Part shown: piece by piece, positions 53,170-61,359 of the stretch
Layout: the number at the start of each line of letters is the position of its first letter
How positions within the stretch are numbered: position 1 is the first letter of the stretch
From: JASHPR01 sp963795055
GTDB taxonomy: Bacteria > Actinomycetota > Actinomycetes > Streptosporangiales > Streptosporangiaceae
NCBI GenBank assembly: GCA_963795055.1
Contig: CAWCGJ010000034.1
Span: 23,094-87,093 of the forward strand
Direction of reading: 5' to 3'
Length of the DNA: 64,000 nt
Made by a program: the position numbers and the translations under genes
Notes under the pieces: generated by a model
Seen by the model: the letters and a program-made list of their open reading frames with translations, nothing else
What the model was told of the DNA's origin: nothing
Database searches by the model: none

Positions 53170-53814
53170 TCAGGCCCGGAAGGTGCCCGGCCACAGCGCG
53201 TGCAGGGCGACCGCCGCGAGCGTGAGCAGCATGAGCCCCCAGCACAGCACCAGGATGGCCACGGTGAGGCCCAGCCGGGCGCCGCCGGCCCGGATCTGGC
53301 GGGCCAGGCGCTGGATCACCGGCTGCGGCCTGGGCTCCGGCTCGTACGAGCGCAGCGCGGTCGGGCGGTTCCGGCGGAGCATGAGCCGCCTGCTGCGGTA
53401 GAAGGCCACCGACGGGTAGCGGTCGCGCAGCCGCCGGGCGAAGCGGCGGGGCACCTTGCCCGACAGCCAGATCGCCTCGATGCGCGCGTGCTGCGCGCGC
53501 AGGCCGCGGGTGCCCGGCACCACCTTGCCCCAGCAGGCCACCACGGCCAGCAGCCGCCGGGCCTCGGCGTAGTCACACGCCGCGCCGTACGTGCCGTAGG
53601 CGTAGAAGCCGCACTTGCAGCCGGGCGCGGCCGGCGTGTGACCCTGGCCCAGGCACCGGGCGGTGTTCGGGCCGTCCCGCCACGGCCCGGCGGCCGTGTA
53701 TCCCACCGGGTTCAGGTACCCGTACTCGGACAGGCGGAAGGTGCGCAGCGCCCGGATCTCGCCGACCCGCAGATCGGGCAGCGTGCGGTCGTCGTCGAAC
53801 TGGCTCGCCGTCAC
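53170..53814 (-). CDS. Uncharacterised protein with a C-terminal membrane anchor
   Basis: 214 residues. The first 145 are soluble and contain a Cys-rich part, ARCLGQGHTPAAPGCKCGFYAYG, that could bind a metal. Next come a positively charged helix and one hydrophobic helix near the C-terminus (LTVAILVLCWGLMLLTL). The pattern TFRLSEYGYLNPV to PGTRGLRAQHARI is shared by conserved actinomycete hypotheticals. The GTG start overlaps the stop of a 51-residue ORF (GTGA), so the two are translated together. Function unknown. Confidence 0.7.
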   Translation of the reverse strand: MTASQFDDDRTLPDLRVGEIRALRTFRLSEYGYLNPVGYTAAGPWRDGPNTARCLGQGHTPAAPGCKCGFYAYGTYGAACDYAEARRLLAVVACWGKVVPGTRGLRAQHARIEAIWLSGKVPRRFARRLRDRYPSVAFYRSRRLMLRRNRPTALRSYEPEPRPQPVIQRLARQIRAGGARLGLTVAILVLCWGLMLLTLAAVALHALWPGTFRA

Positions 53815-53966
53815 GCTCGGGTCGGCGTCGGCTCGGCGGCCGGGACGGGATCGGGCGGCGCGGGCTCAGCCTGGCTCTCGCGCTCCGCCGGGGCCTGCTC
53901 CGCCGGGGCAGCCTGCTCCGCCGGCAGCACCTCGATCTCCTGCGCTTCCTTGCCGATATTCCCCAC
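53811..53966 (-). CDS. Short acidic Pro/Ala/Glu-rich protein coupled to the tail-anchored protein
   Basis: A 51-residue ORF starting GNIGKEAQEIEVLPAEQA and continuing as a Pro/Ala/Glu-rich disordered tail. Short proteins that start like this and have such tails are frequent in actinomycetes. AAGGG lies 8 bases before GTG 53966, and the stop overlaps the next gene's start. An inverted repeat lies just upstream. It is likely a real small protein; function unknown. Confidence 0.6.
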   Translation of the reverse strand: MGNIGKEAQEIEVLPAEQAAPAEQAPAERESQAEPAPPDPVPAAEPTPTRA

Positions 53967-53992
53967 GGTCCGACCCTTCGCCCGCTACGGTC

Positions 53993-54027
53993 GCCAGGTT
54001 CCCGGGGTTCATAGTGCCAAACCTGGC
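53993..54027. promoter_or_regulatory. Inverted repeat upstream of the 51-residue ORF
   Basis: GCCAGGTT (53993-54000) and AACCTGGC (54020-54027) are perfect inverted arms 19 bases apart, starting 27 bases upstream of the small ORF. They may bind a dimeric regulator. A TATGAA box lies between the arms on the minus strand. Confidence 0.35.
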
Positions 54028-54210
54028 AAGACGACCGCAACGCCTCCGAAAAGACGCCGGGCCGGGCCGCTGGCCAGGCGCCGATTATTTCCGGCCCAGG
54101 TTGGCGAACGCCGGGGGCTGCCCAGGCCGTCGGCTGCGCTTAGGCGGCCGGCGGGGCCCGGGCTCCGGGTCGTAAGAATCCAGGCTGGTCAGGGGGGCCC
54201 GGGCGTCGCG

Positions 54211-54411
54211 TTATGGCCTATGGGGTGGCCGGAGCGCAACCAACGGCGGGGCCGTCAGCGGCTCGCCGTCGTAGCCGGGGACCGTGCCGAAGCGGCCTTC
54301 CCGCCAGTCGGCCACGGCCGCCTCGATCTCCTCGGGGTGCGCGCGACCAGGTTCCACCACATGAGCAGCGGCTCGCCGAGCGGGACGCCGCCGAGCAGGG
54401 TGCTCCAGCAG
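54211..54411 (-). pseudogene. Pirin-family C-terminal remnant
   Basis: The 495-base gap 53967-54462 holds no intact gene apart from regulatory DNA. The minus strand here encodes LLGGVPLGEPLLMWWNLVA and, after a frame change near 54343, EIEAAVADWREGRFGTVPGY and a normal pirin end. The first two thirds of the gene are missing. It is a decayed fragment. Confidence 0.7.
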
Positions 54412-54462
54412 CCCTTAGCGAACACAGAACTCGGCCCGGAGCCGGCCGCGCGGCCGGGCGGC

Positions 54463-55875
54463 TCAGCCGACGAGGGTCTTGACCGCGCTGCTCAGCTCGG
54501 CCAGGGCGGTCTTGGCGTCCGCGAAGTACATGCTGGTCTTGGGGTTGGTGTACAGCTCGTTGTCGATACCAGCGTAGCCGTGACCCATGGAGCGCTTGAT
54601 CACGATAATGCTCTTGGCCTGGTCCACGTCCAGGATCGGCATGCCGGAGATGGCCGTGCCGGGGCGGCGCGCCGCCGGGTTGGTGACGTCGTTGGCCCCG
54701 ATCACCAGGGCCACGTCGGTCCGGGCGAACTCCGGGTTGACGTCATCCATCTCCTTCAGCAGCGGGTACGGCACGTTCGCCTCGGCCAGCAGCACGTTCA
54801 TGTGCCCGGGCATCCGGCCCGCTACCGGGTGGATCGCGTAGCTGACGTCCACGCCATGCTCTTCCAGCTCGTCGGCCAGCACCGCCACCTCGTGCTGGGC
54901 CTGCGCGGCGGCCAGGCCGTAGCCGGGCACGATGATCACTTTGCCGGCGTAGGCGAGCTGGATCGCCGCGTCGTCGGCGGCGATCGCCTTCACGCCCGCG
55001 CCCGCGCCCGGCAGGACGGCCACGGCCGTGTCGCCGGTGCCGAACCCGCCCACGATGATGTTGCCGATGGAGCGGTTCATCGCGTCGGCCATCAGCTTGG
55101 TCAAGATCCCGCCCGACGCCCCGACCAGGGCCCCGGCGATGATCAGCGCCCAGTTGCCGATCACGAAGCCGGCCATCGCCACCGCGGTGCCGGTGAACGC
55201 GTTCAGCAGCGAGATCACCACCGGCATGTCGGCCCCGCCGATCGGCATCACCATCAGCACGCCGAACGCGAGAGACGCCACGACCACGATCCAGAGAGCG
55301 GCCAGGCTCGGCGTGGCGATCACGTACCCGCCCGCGGCCAGCCCGAGCGCGGCCAGCAGCAGGTTGACCGCGCGGGCCCCGGGGAACGTGACCGGGGCCG
55401 AGGTGATCACGCCCTGCAGCTTGCCGGCCGCGATGATCGACCCCGAGAACGTCACCGAACCGATGATCACGTCCAGCAGCGTGAAGACCGTCGTGGACTC
55501 CGCCACGCCGCCCGCGGCCCCGGCCAGGTGGATGTAGTCGTGAATGGCGACGAGCGCCGCCGCCCCGCCGCCCACCGCGTTGAACATGCTCACCAGCTGG
55601 GGCATCGCGGTCATCTGCACGGTGCGCGCCGCGTACAGCCCCACCGCGCCGCCGATCAGCGCGCCGGTGAGCATCACGGCCCACCCGGTGGCGCTGATCA
55701 CGCCGGCGTGGACGATCAGCGCGAGGGTCGTGACGATGGCGATGACCATGCCCGCCATGGAGAACTGGTTGCCCCGGCGCGCGGTGGCCGGGGTGTTCAT
55801 CAGGTGCAGGCCGAGCACGAAGCACGACGCGGCCAGCACGTAGATCAGCTGGGTGGCGAAGCTGAACCCGCTCAC
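54463..55875 (-). CDS. pntB: NAD(P) transhydrogenase subunit beta
   Basis: A 470-residue proton-translocating transhydrogenase beta subunit. About eight to nine membrane helices are followed by the NADP-binding domain III. Domain III includes VIIVPGYGLAAAQAQHEV and the conserved IHPVAGRMPGHMNVLLAEA. It couples hydride transfer from NADH to NADP with proton movement across the membrane. The start overlaps the end of the alpha-2 gene by 4 bases. It is the last gene of the three-gene operon. Confidence 0.95.
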   Translation of the reverse strand: MSGFSFATQLIYVLAASCFVLGLHLMNTPATARRGNQFSMAGMVIAIVTTLALIVHAGVISATGWAVMLTGALIGGAVGLYAARTVQMTAMPQLVSMFNAVGGGAAALVAIHDYIHLAGAAGGVAESTTVFTLLDVIIGSVTFSGSIIAAGKLQGVITSAPVTFPGARAVNLLLAALGLAAGGYVIATPSLAALWIVVVASLAFGVLMVMPIGGADMPVVISLLNAFTGTAVAMAGFVIGNWALIIAGALVGASGGILTKLMADAMNRSIGNIIVGGFGTGDTAVAVLPGAGAGVKAIAADDAAIQLAYAGKVIIVPGYGLAAAQAQHEVAVLADELEEHGVDVSYAIHPVAGRMPGHMNVLLAEANVPYPLLKEMDDVNPEFARTDVALVIGANDVTNPAARRPGTAISGMPILDVDQAKSIIVIKRSMGHGYAGIDNELYTNPKTSMYFADAKTALAELSSAVKTLVG

Positions 55876-56213
55876 GACGCCTGGCCGTTCCGGGCCGCCA
55901 CGGCCTCCGCCGCCGGGGCGGCAGGCGCGGTGGGCCTCTTGCGGAACATCTTGAGCATCCGGCCGGTGACCACGTAGCCGCCGACCACGTTGGCGGCCGC
56001 GAACATCGCGGCGACGAAGGCGATCACGTAGCCGATCCAGCTGTTCGTGGCGGCCGCGATCAGCATGGCGCCGACGAGGATGATCCCGTGGATGGAGTTG
56101 GCCGCCGACATCAGCGGGGTGTGCAGCGTGGCGGGGACCTTGCTGATCACCTCGAAGCCCACCCAGAGGCTGAGCACGAAGATGACCAGGTCAGTGAGCA
56201 GCGCCGTCGACAC
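55872..56213 (-). CDS. pntAB: NAD(P) transhydrogenase subunit alpha, membrane part
   Basis: 113 residues forming the short membrane domain of the split alpha subunit. It has three hydrophobic helices including FEVISKVPATLHTPLMSAAN and IHGIILVGAMLIAAA, which are conserved in domain II. The start overlaps the end of the NAD-binding part by 23 bases and its stop overlaps pntB. The split gene form is normal in actinobacteria and many other bacteria. The tail is Ala/Pro-rich. Confidence 0.94.
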   Translation of the reverse strand: MSTALLTDLVIFVLSLWVGFEVISKVPATLHTPLMSAANSIHGIILVGAMLIAAATNSWIGYVIAFVAAMFAAANVVGGYVVTGRMLKMFRKRPTAPAAPAAEAVAARNGQAS

Positions 56214-57354
56214 GGGCGGTACCTCCAGCGGAATCAGACAGGGCGGGGTGAACCACCTGGCCCTCGTAGGTGATCACGACACCCCGCTGCAGGTCGTCGG
56301 CGAGGTCGACGGCCAGCGAGCCGTCCTTCACCAGGTACAGCAGCAGGGCGCTGACGTTGCGCGCGTACATCGCCGACGCGGCGGCCGGCATCGTCGATGG
56401 CAGGCGGCCGGCGCCGATGATGGTCACCCCGTTCTCGGTGACCACCGTCTCCTCCGGCCGCGATCCCTCGACGTTGCCGCCGAGGGCGCTCGCGCCCATG
56501 TCCACCACCACCGAGCCGGCCGCCATCCACTTGAGCGCGTCGGCCGTGACCAGAAGCGGGGGCCTGCGCCCGGGAACCTGCGCCGTGGTGATCACCACGT
56601 CATGCTTGGCGATGTGGCTGGCCAGCTCGTCCTGCTGCGCCTGGCGTTCCTCGTCGGTCAGGGCCCGGGCGTACCCGCCCTCGCCGCCGGCCGGGCCGAC
56701 CGAGGTCAGCTCGATGAAGGTCGCCCCGAGCGATTCCACCTCGGTCTTGGTCTCCGGCCGCACGTCGTAGGCGCTGACCACCGCGCCGAGGCGCCGGGCC
56801 GTGCCGATGGCCTGCAGGCCGGCCACGCCGGTCCCCAGCACGAGCACCTTGGCCGGCCTGGCGGTCCCGGCCGCCGTGATCAGCAGCGGGAAGAACCGGC
56901 CGAATGCGCCCGCGGCCACGACGGCCGCCTTGTAGCCGGCGATGTTCGCCTGGGACGTGAGGGCGTCCATGGACTGGGCCCGCGGCAGCGTCCGCGGGAT
57001 CAGGTCGAGGCTGATGGCGGTGACGCCGGCCTCCGCGAGGCGCTGCGCGAAACCGGGATCCCCGAGCGGCGCCAGCATCCCGAGCACGGCCTGGCCCGGG
57101 CGGAGCCCGGCCATCACCTGTTCGTCCGGCTTGCCGACCGTTACGATCACGTCCGCGCCCGCGACGAGCTCGTCGCGGGCCGCGATGCCCGCGCCCGCCT
57201 CGGTGTACGCGTCATCGCTCAGCCAGGCGCTGTCTCCTGCGCCGGTCTCCACCAGGACCTCAAGCCCGGCCGCGCGGAGCTTGGCCACTGCCTCGGGCAC
57301 CAGCGCGACGCGGCGCTCGCCCGGTCCTGTCTCCTTAACGACGGCTACCTTCAT
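56191..57354 (-). CDS. pntAA: NAD(P) transhydrogenase subunit alpha, NAD-binding part
   Basis: A 387-residue soluble domain I related to alanine dehydrogenase. It has KVAVVKETGPGERRVALVP at the start, the NAD Rossmann loop VLGTGVAGLQAIGTARRLGA, and RPPLLVTADALKWM. ATG 57354 follows GAGG; the frame is open a further 13 codons upstream but without a better site. It is the first gene of the pntAA-pntAB-pntB operon. The complex balances NADPH supply. Confidence 0.94.
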   Translation of the reverse strand: MKVAVVKETGPGERRVALVPEAVAKLRAAGLEVLVETGAGDSAWLSDDAYTEAGAGIAARDELVAGADVIVTVGKPDEQVMAGLRPGQAVLGMLAPLGDPGFAQRLAEAGVTAISLDLIPRTLPRAQSMDALTSQANIAGYKAAVVAAGAFGRFFPLLITAAGTARPAKVLVLGTGVAGLQAIGTARRLGAVVSAYDVRPETKTEVESLGATFIELTSVGPAGGEGGYARALTDEERQAQQDELASHIAKHDVVITTAQVPGRRPPLLVTADALKWMAAGSVVVDMGASALGGNVEGSRPEETVVTENGVTIIGAGRLPSTMPAAASAMYARNVSALLLYLVKDGSLAVDLADDLQRGVVITYEGQVVHPALSDSAGGTARVDGAAH

Positions 57355-57620
57355 GCGCGACCTCACGACTCGGGAGCGCGACCATCGTCGCATGCGGCAA
57401 GTCGGCCGATGGCCAACTCTGCTGCGCTCTTCAGGAAGTCCACAGATAGGACATTACCTTCAGGTCAGAGCGCAGCCGTCCGCGCTCGCGGCAGCCGGGA
57501 GGCCGCGCCCGCCCCCCAACTGGGCCGGGACGCGCCGGCTGGGGCTGGGGCCGGGGGGATACCGTCAGGACACCGGCCGCCCGGCGATCGGGCCGGACCG
57601 GAGGAGGATGAGGAGCTCAG

Positions 57621-58418
57621 GTGCAGCCTGCCCGCGCCGCCGACCCGATCCCGTTCGCCGCGGCGGGGAACATGCCCGCGTCCTGCACCGGCCGGGCCCG
57701 GTCGGTTCGGCGCGGTGGTGGGGTGCCGGCGGACGGGAGCACGGCCGACGGGCCCGGCCGGCCCACCCGTTCCGCAGCCACGATCCTGGTCGCCGGCCCC
57801 GATGGCGGCCCGTCGGCCGGGCGCGCGATCGCCGCGGCCGCCGGGCGCGGGCTGCGGGTTCTCATCTCATCCGGGCTCGATGATTTCCTTCGCTATAGCC
57901 TGATAAAGGCGGCCATATTGCCCGTATGCGTTGACCGGGAAACCGCCGCCGCGCTGCAGGTGGCGGTCGAATCCGACCCGGGGATTCTGCTGACCGTCGA
58001 TTTCGGCCGGCACGAGGTGAGGGCACGCGGCTTTGTCGCGCGATTCGAGATCGGCGGCGGGACCGAGAACATGGCCGAGCGGCTGCGAATAGCGCAGCGC
58101 CTGCTCGGCTCGGCCGCGCTTCCCGGCGATGTCCGGGTCCGCCTGCAGCGCAGGCTCGCGGCGATATGCGATGCCCTGAAGGTCCCCGGTGCCGACGCGG
58201 CCCGCGGCGCCAGGCGGCTTGACCTGCTCCTCGCCGACCTCGCCCGGAGCAGCTCGGCCGGCCTGCCGGGGGCGGCGCGGCCGGGGGCGGCGCGGCCGTA
58301 TATCCGGGGCCCGGCGCCGCCAGGAATTCCCCATTCCCGTAGCATCGTGCCTAGTTCCGGCGTCGACACGCCGTGTTATCACGCGGATGTGATTGTGCCG
58401 TACCGCTGGATCGCCTAA
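57621..58418 (+). CDS. Degenerate LeuD-like (isopropylmalate dehydratase small subunit) protein
   Basis: 265 residues. The middle, about 50-160, lines up with the LeuD swivelling domain: ILVAGPDGGP corresponds to the usual GPxFGxGSSREH region, then VLISSGLDDFLRYSLIKAAILPV, then LLTVDFGRHEVRARGF. The catalytic GSSRE motif is replaced by GPSAGRA. The first 50 and last 70 residues are unrelated, Pro/Arg/Ala-rich sequence. The gene sits 77 bases before hup, where leuD normally sits in actinobacteria, and no leuC precedes it. It is probably a neutral or repurposed derivative of leuD. AGGAG precedes the GTG start; a second ATG lies at 57672. Confidence 0.6.
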   Translation: MQPARAADPIPFAAAGNMPASCTGRARSVRRGGGVPADGSTADGPGRPTRSAATILVAGPDGGPSAGRAIAAAAGRGLRVLISSGLDDFLRYSLIKAAILPVCVDRETAAALQVAVESDPGILLTVDFGRHEVRARGFVARFEIGGGTENMAERLRIAQRLLGSAALPGDVRVRLQRRLAAICDALKVPGADAARGARRLDLLLADLARSSSAGLPGAARPGAARPYIRGPAPPGIPHSRSIVPSSGVDTPCYHADVIVPYRWIA

Positions 58419-58495
58419 TTTCGGGCACACCAGAGGTCGCGAGAGCGGCCGCCCCGGCCGCGTGACCTCCCGTTGGGGGACCGCAGGAGTGAAGA

Positions 58496-58780
58496 ATGAA
58501 CAAGCGTGACCTGATCGACGCGATTTCGCCCCGCATGGGCGACAAGAAGACCGCGACCGAGGCAGTCAACGCGGTGCTCGACACCATCCAGGCTGCGGTT
58601 GCTAAAGGCGACAAGGTCGCCATAACGGGCTTCGGGGTATTCGAGAAGGCCGACCGGCCGGCCCGCACGGCCCGTAACCCCGCCACCGGCGCCGCCATCA
58701 AGGTGCCGAAGTCGTCGGTGCCCAAGTTCCGGCCGGGCGCGGACTTCAAGGCCATCGTCAACGGCGAGAAGAAGGCCTAA
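58496..58780 (+). CDS. hup: HU family DNA-binding protein
   Basis: A 94-residue nucleoid protein. It has the helical dimer region NKRDLIDAISPRMGDKKTA, the beta-arm ARNPATGAAIKVPKSSVPKF with the intercalating Pro, and KFRPGADFKAIV at the end. It lacks the long Lys/Ala-rich tail of the mycobacterial HupB type, so it is the short HU form. An AGGAG-like site precedes the ATG. The leuD-like gene lies upstream. Confidence 0.95.
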   Translation: MNKRDLIDAISPRMGDKKTATEAVNAVLDTIQAAVAKGDKVAITGFGVFEKADRPARTARNPATGAAIKVPKSSVPKFRPGADFKAIVNGEKKA

Positions 58781-58906
58781 CCGGGGACGCAGGGCCGACA
58801 GGCAAGGTCAAGAAGCAGGAAGGCCCGGGCCAGGCAGGAACGCGGCCGCGGCGCGCGATGCCGCCGCCCGCCAGGATTGGCCGGTACCCGCCCGCCAGTG
58901 GCACGG

Positions 58907-59500
58907 CTACACGGCCGGCGGCCGCTGGCGGCTGCGGCGTGCTCTCAGGTTCCTGTTCTTGATCAGGTTTCCGCACGACGCCATGTCGCACCACGCCCCC
59001 CGGCGGCTGTGGGAGCGGTCGTAGAACGCCCAGTGGCAGTCGCTGTTGCCGCAGGCCTTCAGCCGCGGCCAGGTGCCGTCCCGCTGCGCGTCGCGGATGA
59101 TGAGCAGGAGCCGGGACAGCCCGTCTGCGAGCCGGCCGGATCCGGGATCCACCTGGACCCGGCCGGCCGGGTCGACGCTCAGCCGTGGCCGGGACGAGCA
59201 CGCCACCTCCTGGAGCGGCCGCAGGCTGCCCGCGGTCGGAGCCGGGCCGTTGCCGTTCTGCACGATCAGGGCCCGCAGGGCCTCCCGGACGTCCCGGGCC
59301 GCGCGCAGGTCATCGGCGCCGGCCGTGGCCTCCGCCGCTAGCAGCCCGCACTGGCGCAGCCACTGGTTGGCGGCATCGGCGTCGTCCAGCAGGTCCGTGC
59401 CCAGGCCCCGGTCCCTGGTGTTGACGAACGCCTGCACGAGCAGCAGGGGCTCGGGCGCCGGCTTCAGTTCGTCCGGCGGGGCCCAGGCGGACAGCGTCAT
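58907..59500 (-). CDS. CGNR zinc-finger (ABATE) regulator
   Basis: A 197-residue protein of the CGNR family. The N-terminal ABATE-type helical part has LLVQAFVNTRDRG. The C-terminal zinc finger reads CGNSDCHWAFYDRSHSRRG, then WCDMASCGN. These are probable stress-responsive transcription factors of actinobacteria. It is divergent from the hypothetical gene at 59606, with GGTCAC-type palindromes between, which may be its own binding sites. Confidence 0.85.
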   Translation of the reverse strand: MTLSAWAPPDELKPAPEPLLLVQAFVNTRDRGLGTDLLDDADAANQWLRQCGLLAAEATAGADDLRAARDVREALRALIVQNGNGPAPTAGSLRPLQEVACSSRPRLSVDPAGRVQVDPGSGRLADGLSRLLLIIRDAQRDGTWPRLKACGNSDCHWAFYDRSHSRRGAWCDMASCGNLIKNRNLRARRSRQRPPAV

Positions 59501-59518
59501 CTCCGCAGCCTACCAGGC

Positions 59519-59579
59519 GTGACCAGTTAAATCGCTTGAGCGGTCACCATGTGACCTGCATACTGGTCTTAACGGTCAC
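59519..59579. promoter_or_regulatory. GGTCAC/GTGACC cluster between two divergent genes
   Basis: GTGACC (59519-59524), a perfect palindrome GGTCAC-CAT-GTGACC (59542-59556) and GGTCAC (59574-59579) lie in the 105-base gap between the CGNR gene and the 154-residue gene. Repeated half-sites suggest a cooperative operator. Confidence 0.5.
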
Positions 59580-59605
59580 GAACTCCACGGTCTGGGAGGT
59601 GCCCG

Positions 59606-60070
59606 ATGCTGGTGCTGCTGGAGGAAGAGGGTAGTCCGGTCGCGTGTGCCGTCCACCCCTGGGACCGGGTTTTGATCCGCCTGCGCGCCTTCCGCCTGGA
59701 CCATGACCTGGCGGCCGGGGCTTCACCCGAGGCCAGCTTCGCACTGGCTCTCCGGGCCCAGATGCTGGTGCGCACGCGCCACCGGCGCGACCTGGCCGCC
59801 AGCGCGGACCGGGTGCTCGCGATGGCGATGCAGCCGTCCTTGCCCAGCCGCCCCCGGGTCCCGGTCTGCCGGGACCGGGTCAGGGACTGCTGCGAGGAGT
59901 TCGAGGACCTGATCCGCCGGTTGCGCGCTCCCGGCCCGGTTCCCGCGCAGGGCATGGCCAAGGTCGGGGTCCTGCTCACCGACGCGGGCGGGCCCCTCTA
60001 CCACCGCGCCAACGCCGGTGACCTGCGCGCCCAGGTTCGTGACGCGGCCGACGCCCTGACCGCCGCTTGA
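59606..60070 (+). CDS. Uncharacterised 154-residue protein
   Basis: A soluble, Arg/Ala-rich, mostly helical protein starting LVLLEEEGSPVACAVHPWDR. It has a CRDRVRDCCEEFEDL segment with three Cys close together. No family is recognised. The ATG at 59606 follows GGGAGG. It is divergent from the CGNR regulator across a palindromic region and so may be under its control. Confidence 0.65.
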   Translation: MLVLLEEEGSPVACAVHPWDRVLIRLRAFRLDHDLAAGASPEASFALALRAQMLVRTRHRRDLAASADRVLAMAMQPSLPSRPRVPVCRDRVRDCCEEFEDLIRRLRAPGPVPAQGMAKVGVLLTDAGGPLYHRANAGDLRAQVRDAADALTAA

Positions 60071-60127
60071 GTAGCCTCCGGGGTGGCGCCGGCCGGGGCG
60101 TGACCGGGCTCCAGGTCGGCGTGATCC

Positions 60128-61303
60128 TTACCGCAGGCCGGGACGCTTGTTCAACGCGGTCCGCAGCACCCGGTCGATGATCTCGCGCAGCGGCGTGCCG
60201 CTCGCCTCCCACATCTTCTGGAAGTAGGACGTCGGAGACAGCCCGGGGATCGTGTTGATCTCGTTGATCAGGATCTGGCCGTCTCGGGTGTAGAAGAAGT
60301 CCACCCGGGCCAGGCCCTCGCCCGACACCGCCTCGAAGGCCAGCGCGGCCATCCGGCGGATCTCCTGCTGGTGCTCCGCGGGGATCCGCGCCGGGATCGC
60401 CATCCCGTTGGTCTGGTCCAGGTACTTCGCCTCGAAGTCGAAAAACTCCTCGCCGCCGTCGATCAGCAGCTCCCCGGGCAGGCTGGTGTCGGGCGGGGCG
60501 CCGTGCTCACCCTCCAGGACCGAACACTCGACCTCCCGGCCTTCGATCGCGGCCTCGACGATCACCTTCGGGTCGTAGGCCCGGGCGGTGCGGATGGATT
60601 CGTGCAGCTGCGCCAGGTCCGAGGCCTTGGACGTGCCGATGCTCGACCCGCCGCGGGCGGGCTTGACGAACAGCGGCCAGCCCAGCTCGGCGATCGCGTC
60701 GAGCACGCGCTTGCGCTCCGGATCGGCCAGGGTGCCGCCGTCGGCCTCCTCCGGGGGCCAGTCCCGCTCGCGCACCACCAGATGCGGCCCGACCGGCAGC
60801 CCCCGGGCCTGGAAGATGATCTTCATGTACTCCTTGTCCATGCTGACCGCGCTGGCCAGCACGCCGGACCCGACATACGGGACGCCGGCCATCTCCAGCA
60901 GGCCCTGGATGGTGCCGTCCTCGCCGAACGGGCCGTGCAGCACGGGCAGCACCACGTCCACCTCGCTGAGCAGGTGCGGTATCCGCCCGGGAGCGCTGGC
61001 CACGAGGGCCTGCCCGGGCGGGCCCGGGGCGACGGGAGCCCGGCTGCCCCACGGAACGACCTGCGCGCCCGGCTCGGCCACCGCCTCGACGGACGGCAGC
61101 TGACCGTCGGCCGCCATGAGCCTGGCCGGCTCGTCGGCGGCCAGCACCCAGTTGCCCTCGCGGGTGATGCCGACCGGGATGACCTCGTACTTGTCGCGAT
61201 CGATCGACCTGAGCATGTTGCCGCCGCCCATGCAGGACACCGAGTGCTCGGGGCCCCGGCCGCCGAAGACGACCGCGACCCGGATCTTGCGTTGCTCGTT
61301 CAC
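60128..61303 (-). CDS. ddl: D-alanine--D-alanine ligase
   Basis: A 391-residue ATP-grasp ligase making the D-Ala-D-Ala dipeptide for peptidoglycan. Motifs are VVFGGRGPEHSVSC near the start, VLPVLHGPFGEDGTIQGLL, PLFVKPARGGSSIGTSKA, and NEINTIPGLSPTSYFQKMW at the metal and D-Ala sites. The first motif has GRGPEH where GRSSEH is usual. ATG 61303. It follows gpsA on the same strand after 56 bases, in the common plsC-gpsA-ddl order of actinobacteria. Confidence 0.95.
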   Translation of the reverse strand: MNEQRKIRVAVVFGGRGPEHSVSCMGGGNMLRSIDRDKYEVIPVGITREGNWVLAADEPARLMAADGQLPSVEAVAEPGAQVVPWGSRAPVAPGPPGQALVASAPGRIPHLLSEVDVVLPVLHGPFGEDGTIQGLLEMAGVPYVGSGVLASAVSMDKEYMKIIFQARGLPVGPHLVVRERDWPPEEADGGTLADPERKRVLDAIAELGWPLFVKPARGGSSIGTSKASDLAQLHESIRTARAYDPKVIVEAAIEGREVECSVLEGEHGAPPDTSLPGELLIDGGEEFFDFEAKYLDQTNGMAIPARIPAEHQQEIRRMAALAFEAVSGEGLARVDFFYTRDGQILINEINTIPGLSPTSYFQKMWEASGTPLREIIDRVLRTALNKRPGLR

Positions 61304-61359
61304 GCGGCTCCTTTCTCGTCCCCCGCTGTTTTCCGCTGCTTCCCGGTGCTGCCCGCTGC

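Noticed and set aside
51748..55977. Open frame of about 1400 codons on the plus strand
   Set aside because: It lies antisense to the kinase, regulator, small operon and pntB genes. Its Arg/Pro/His-rich composition is typical of GC-rich antisense frames.
57355..57620. Possible gene between pntAA and the LeuD-like gene
   Set aside because: Frames here have no ribosome site, motif or coherent composition; it is treated as intergenic.
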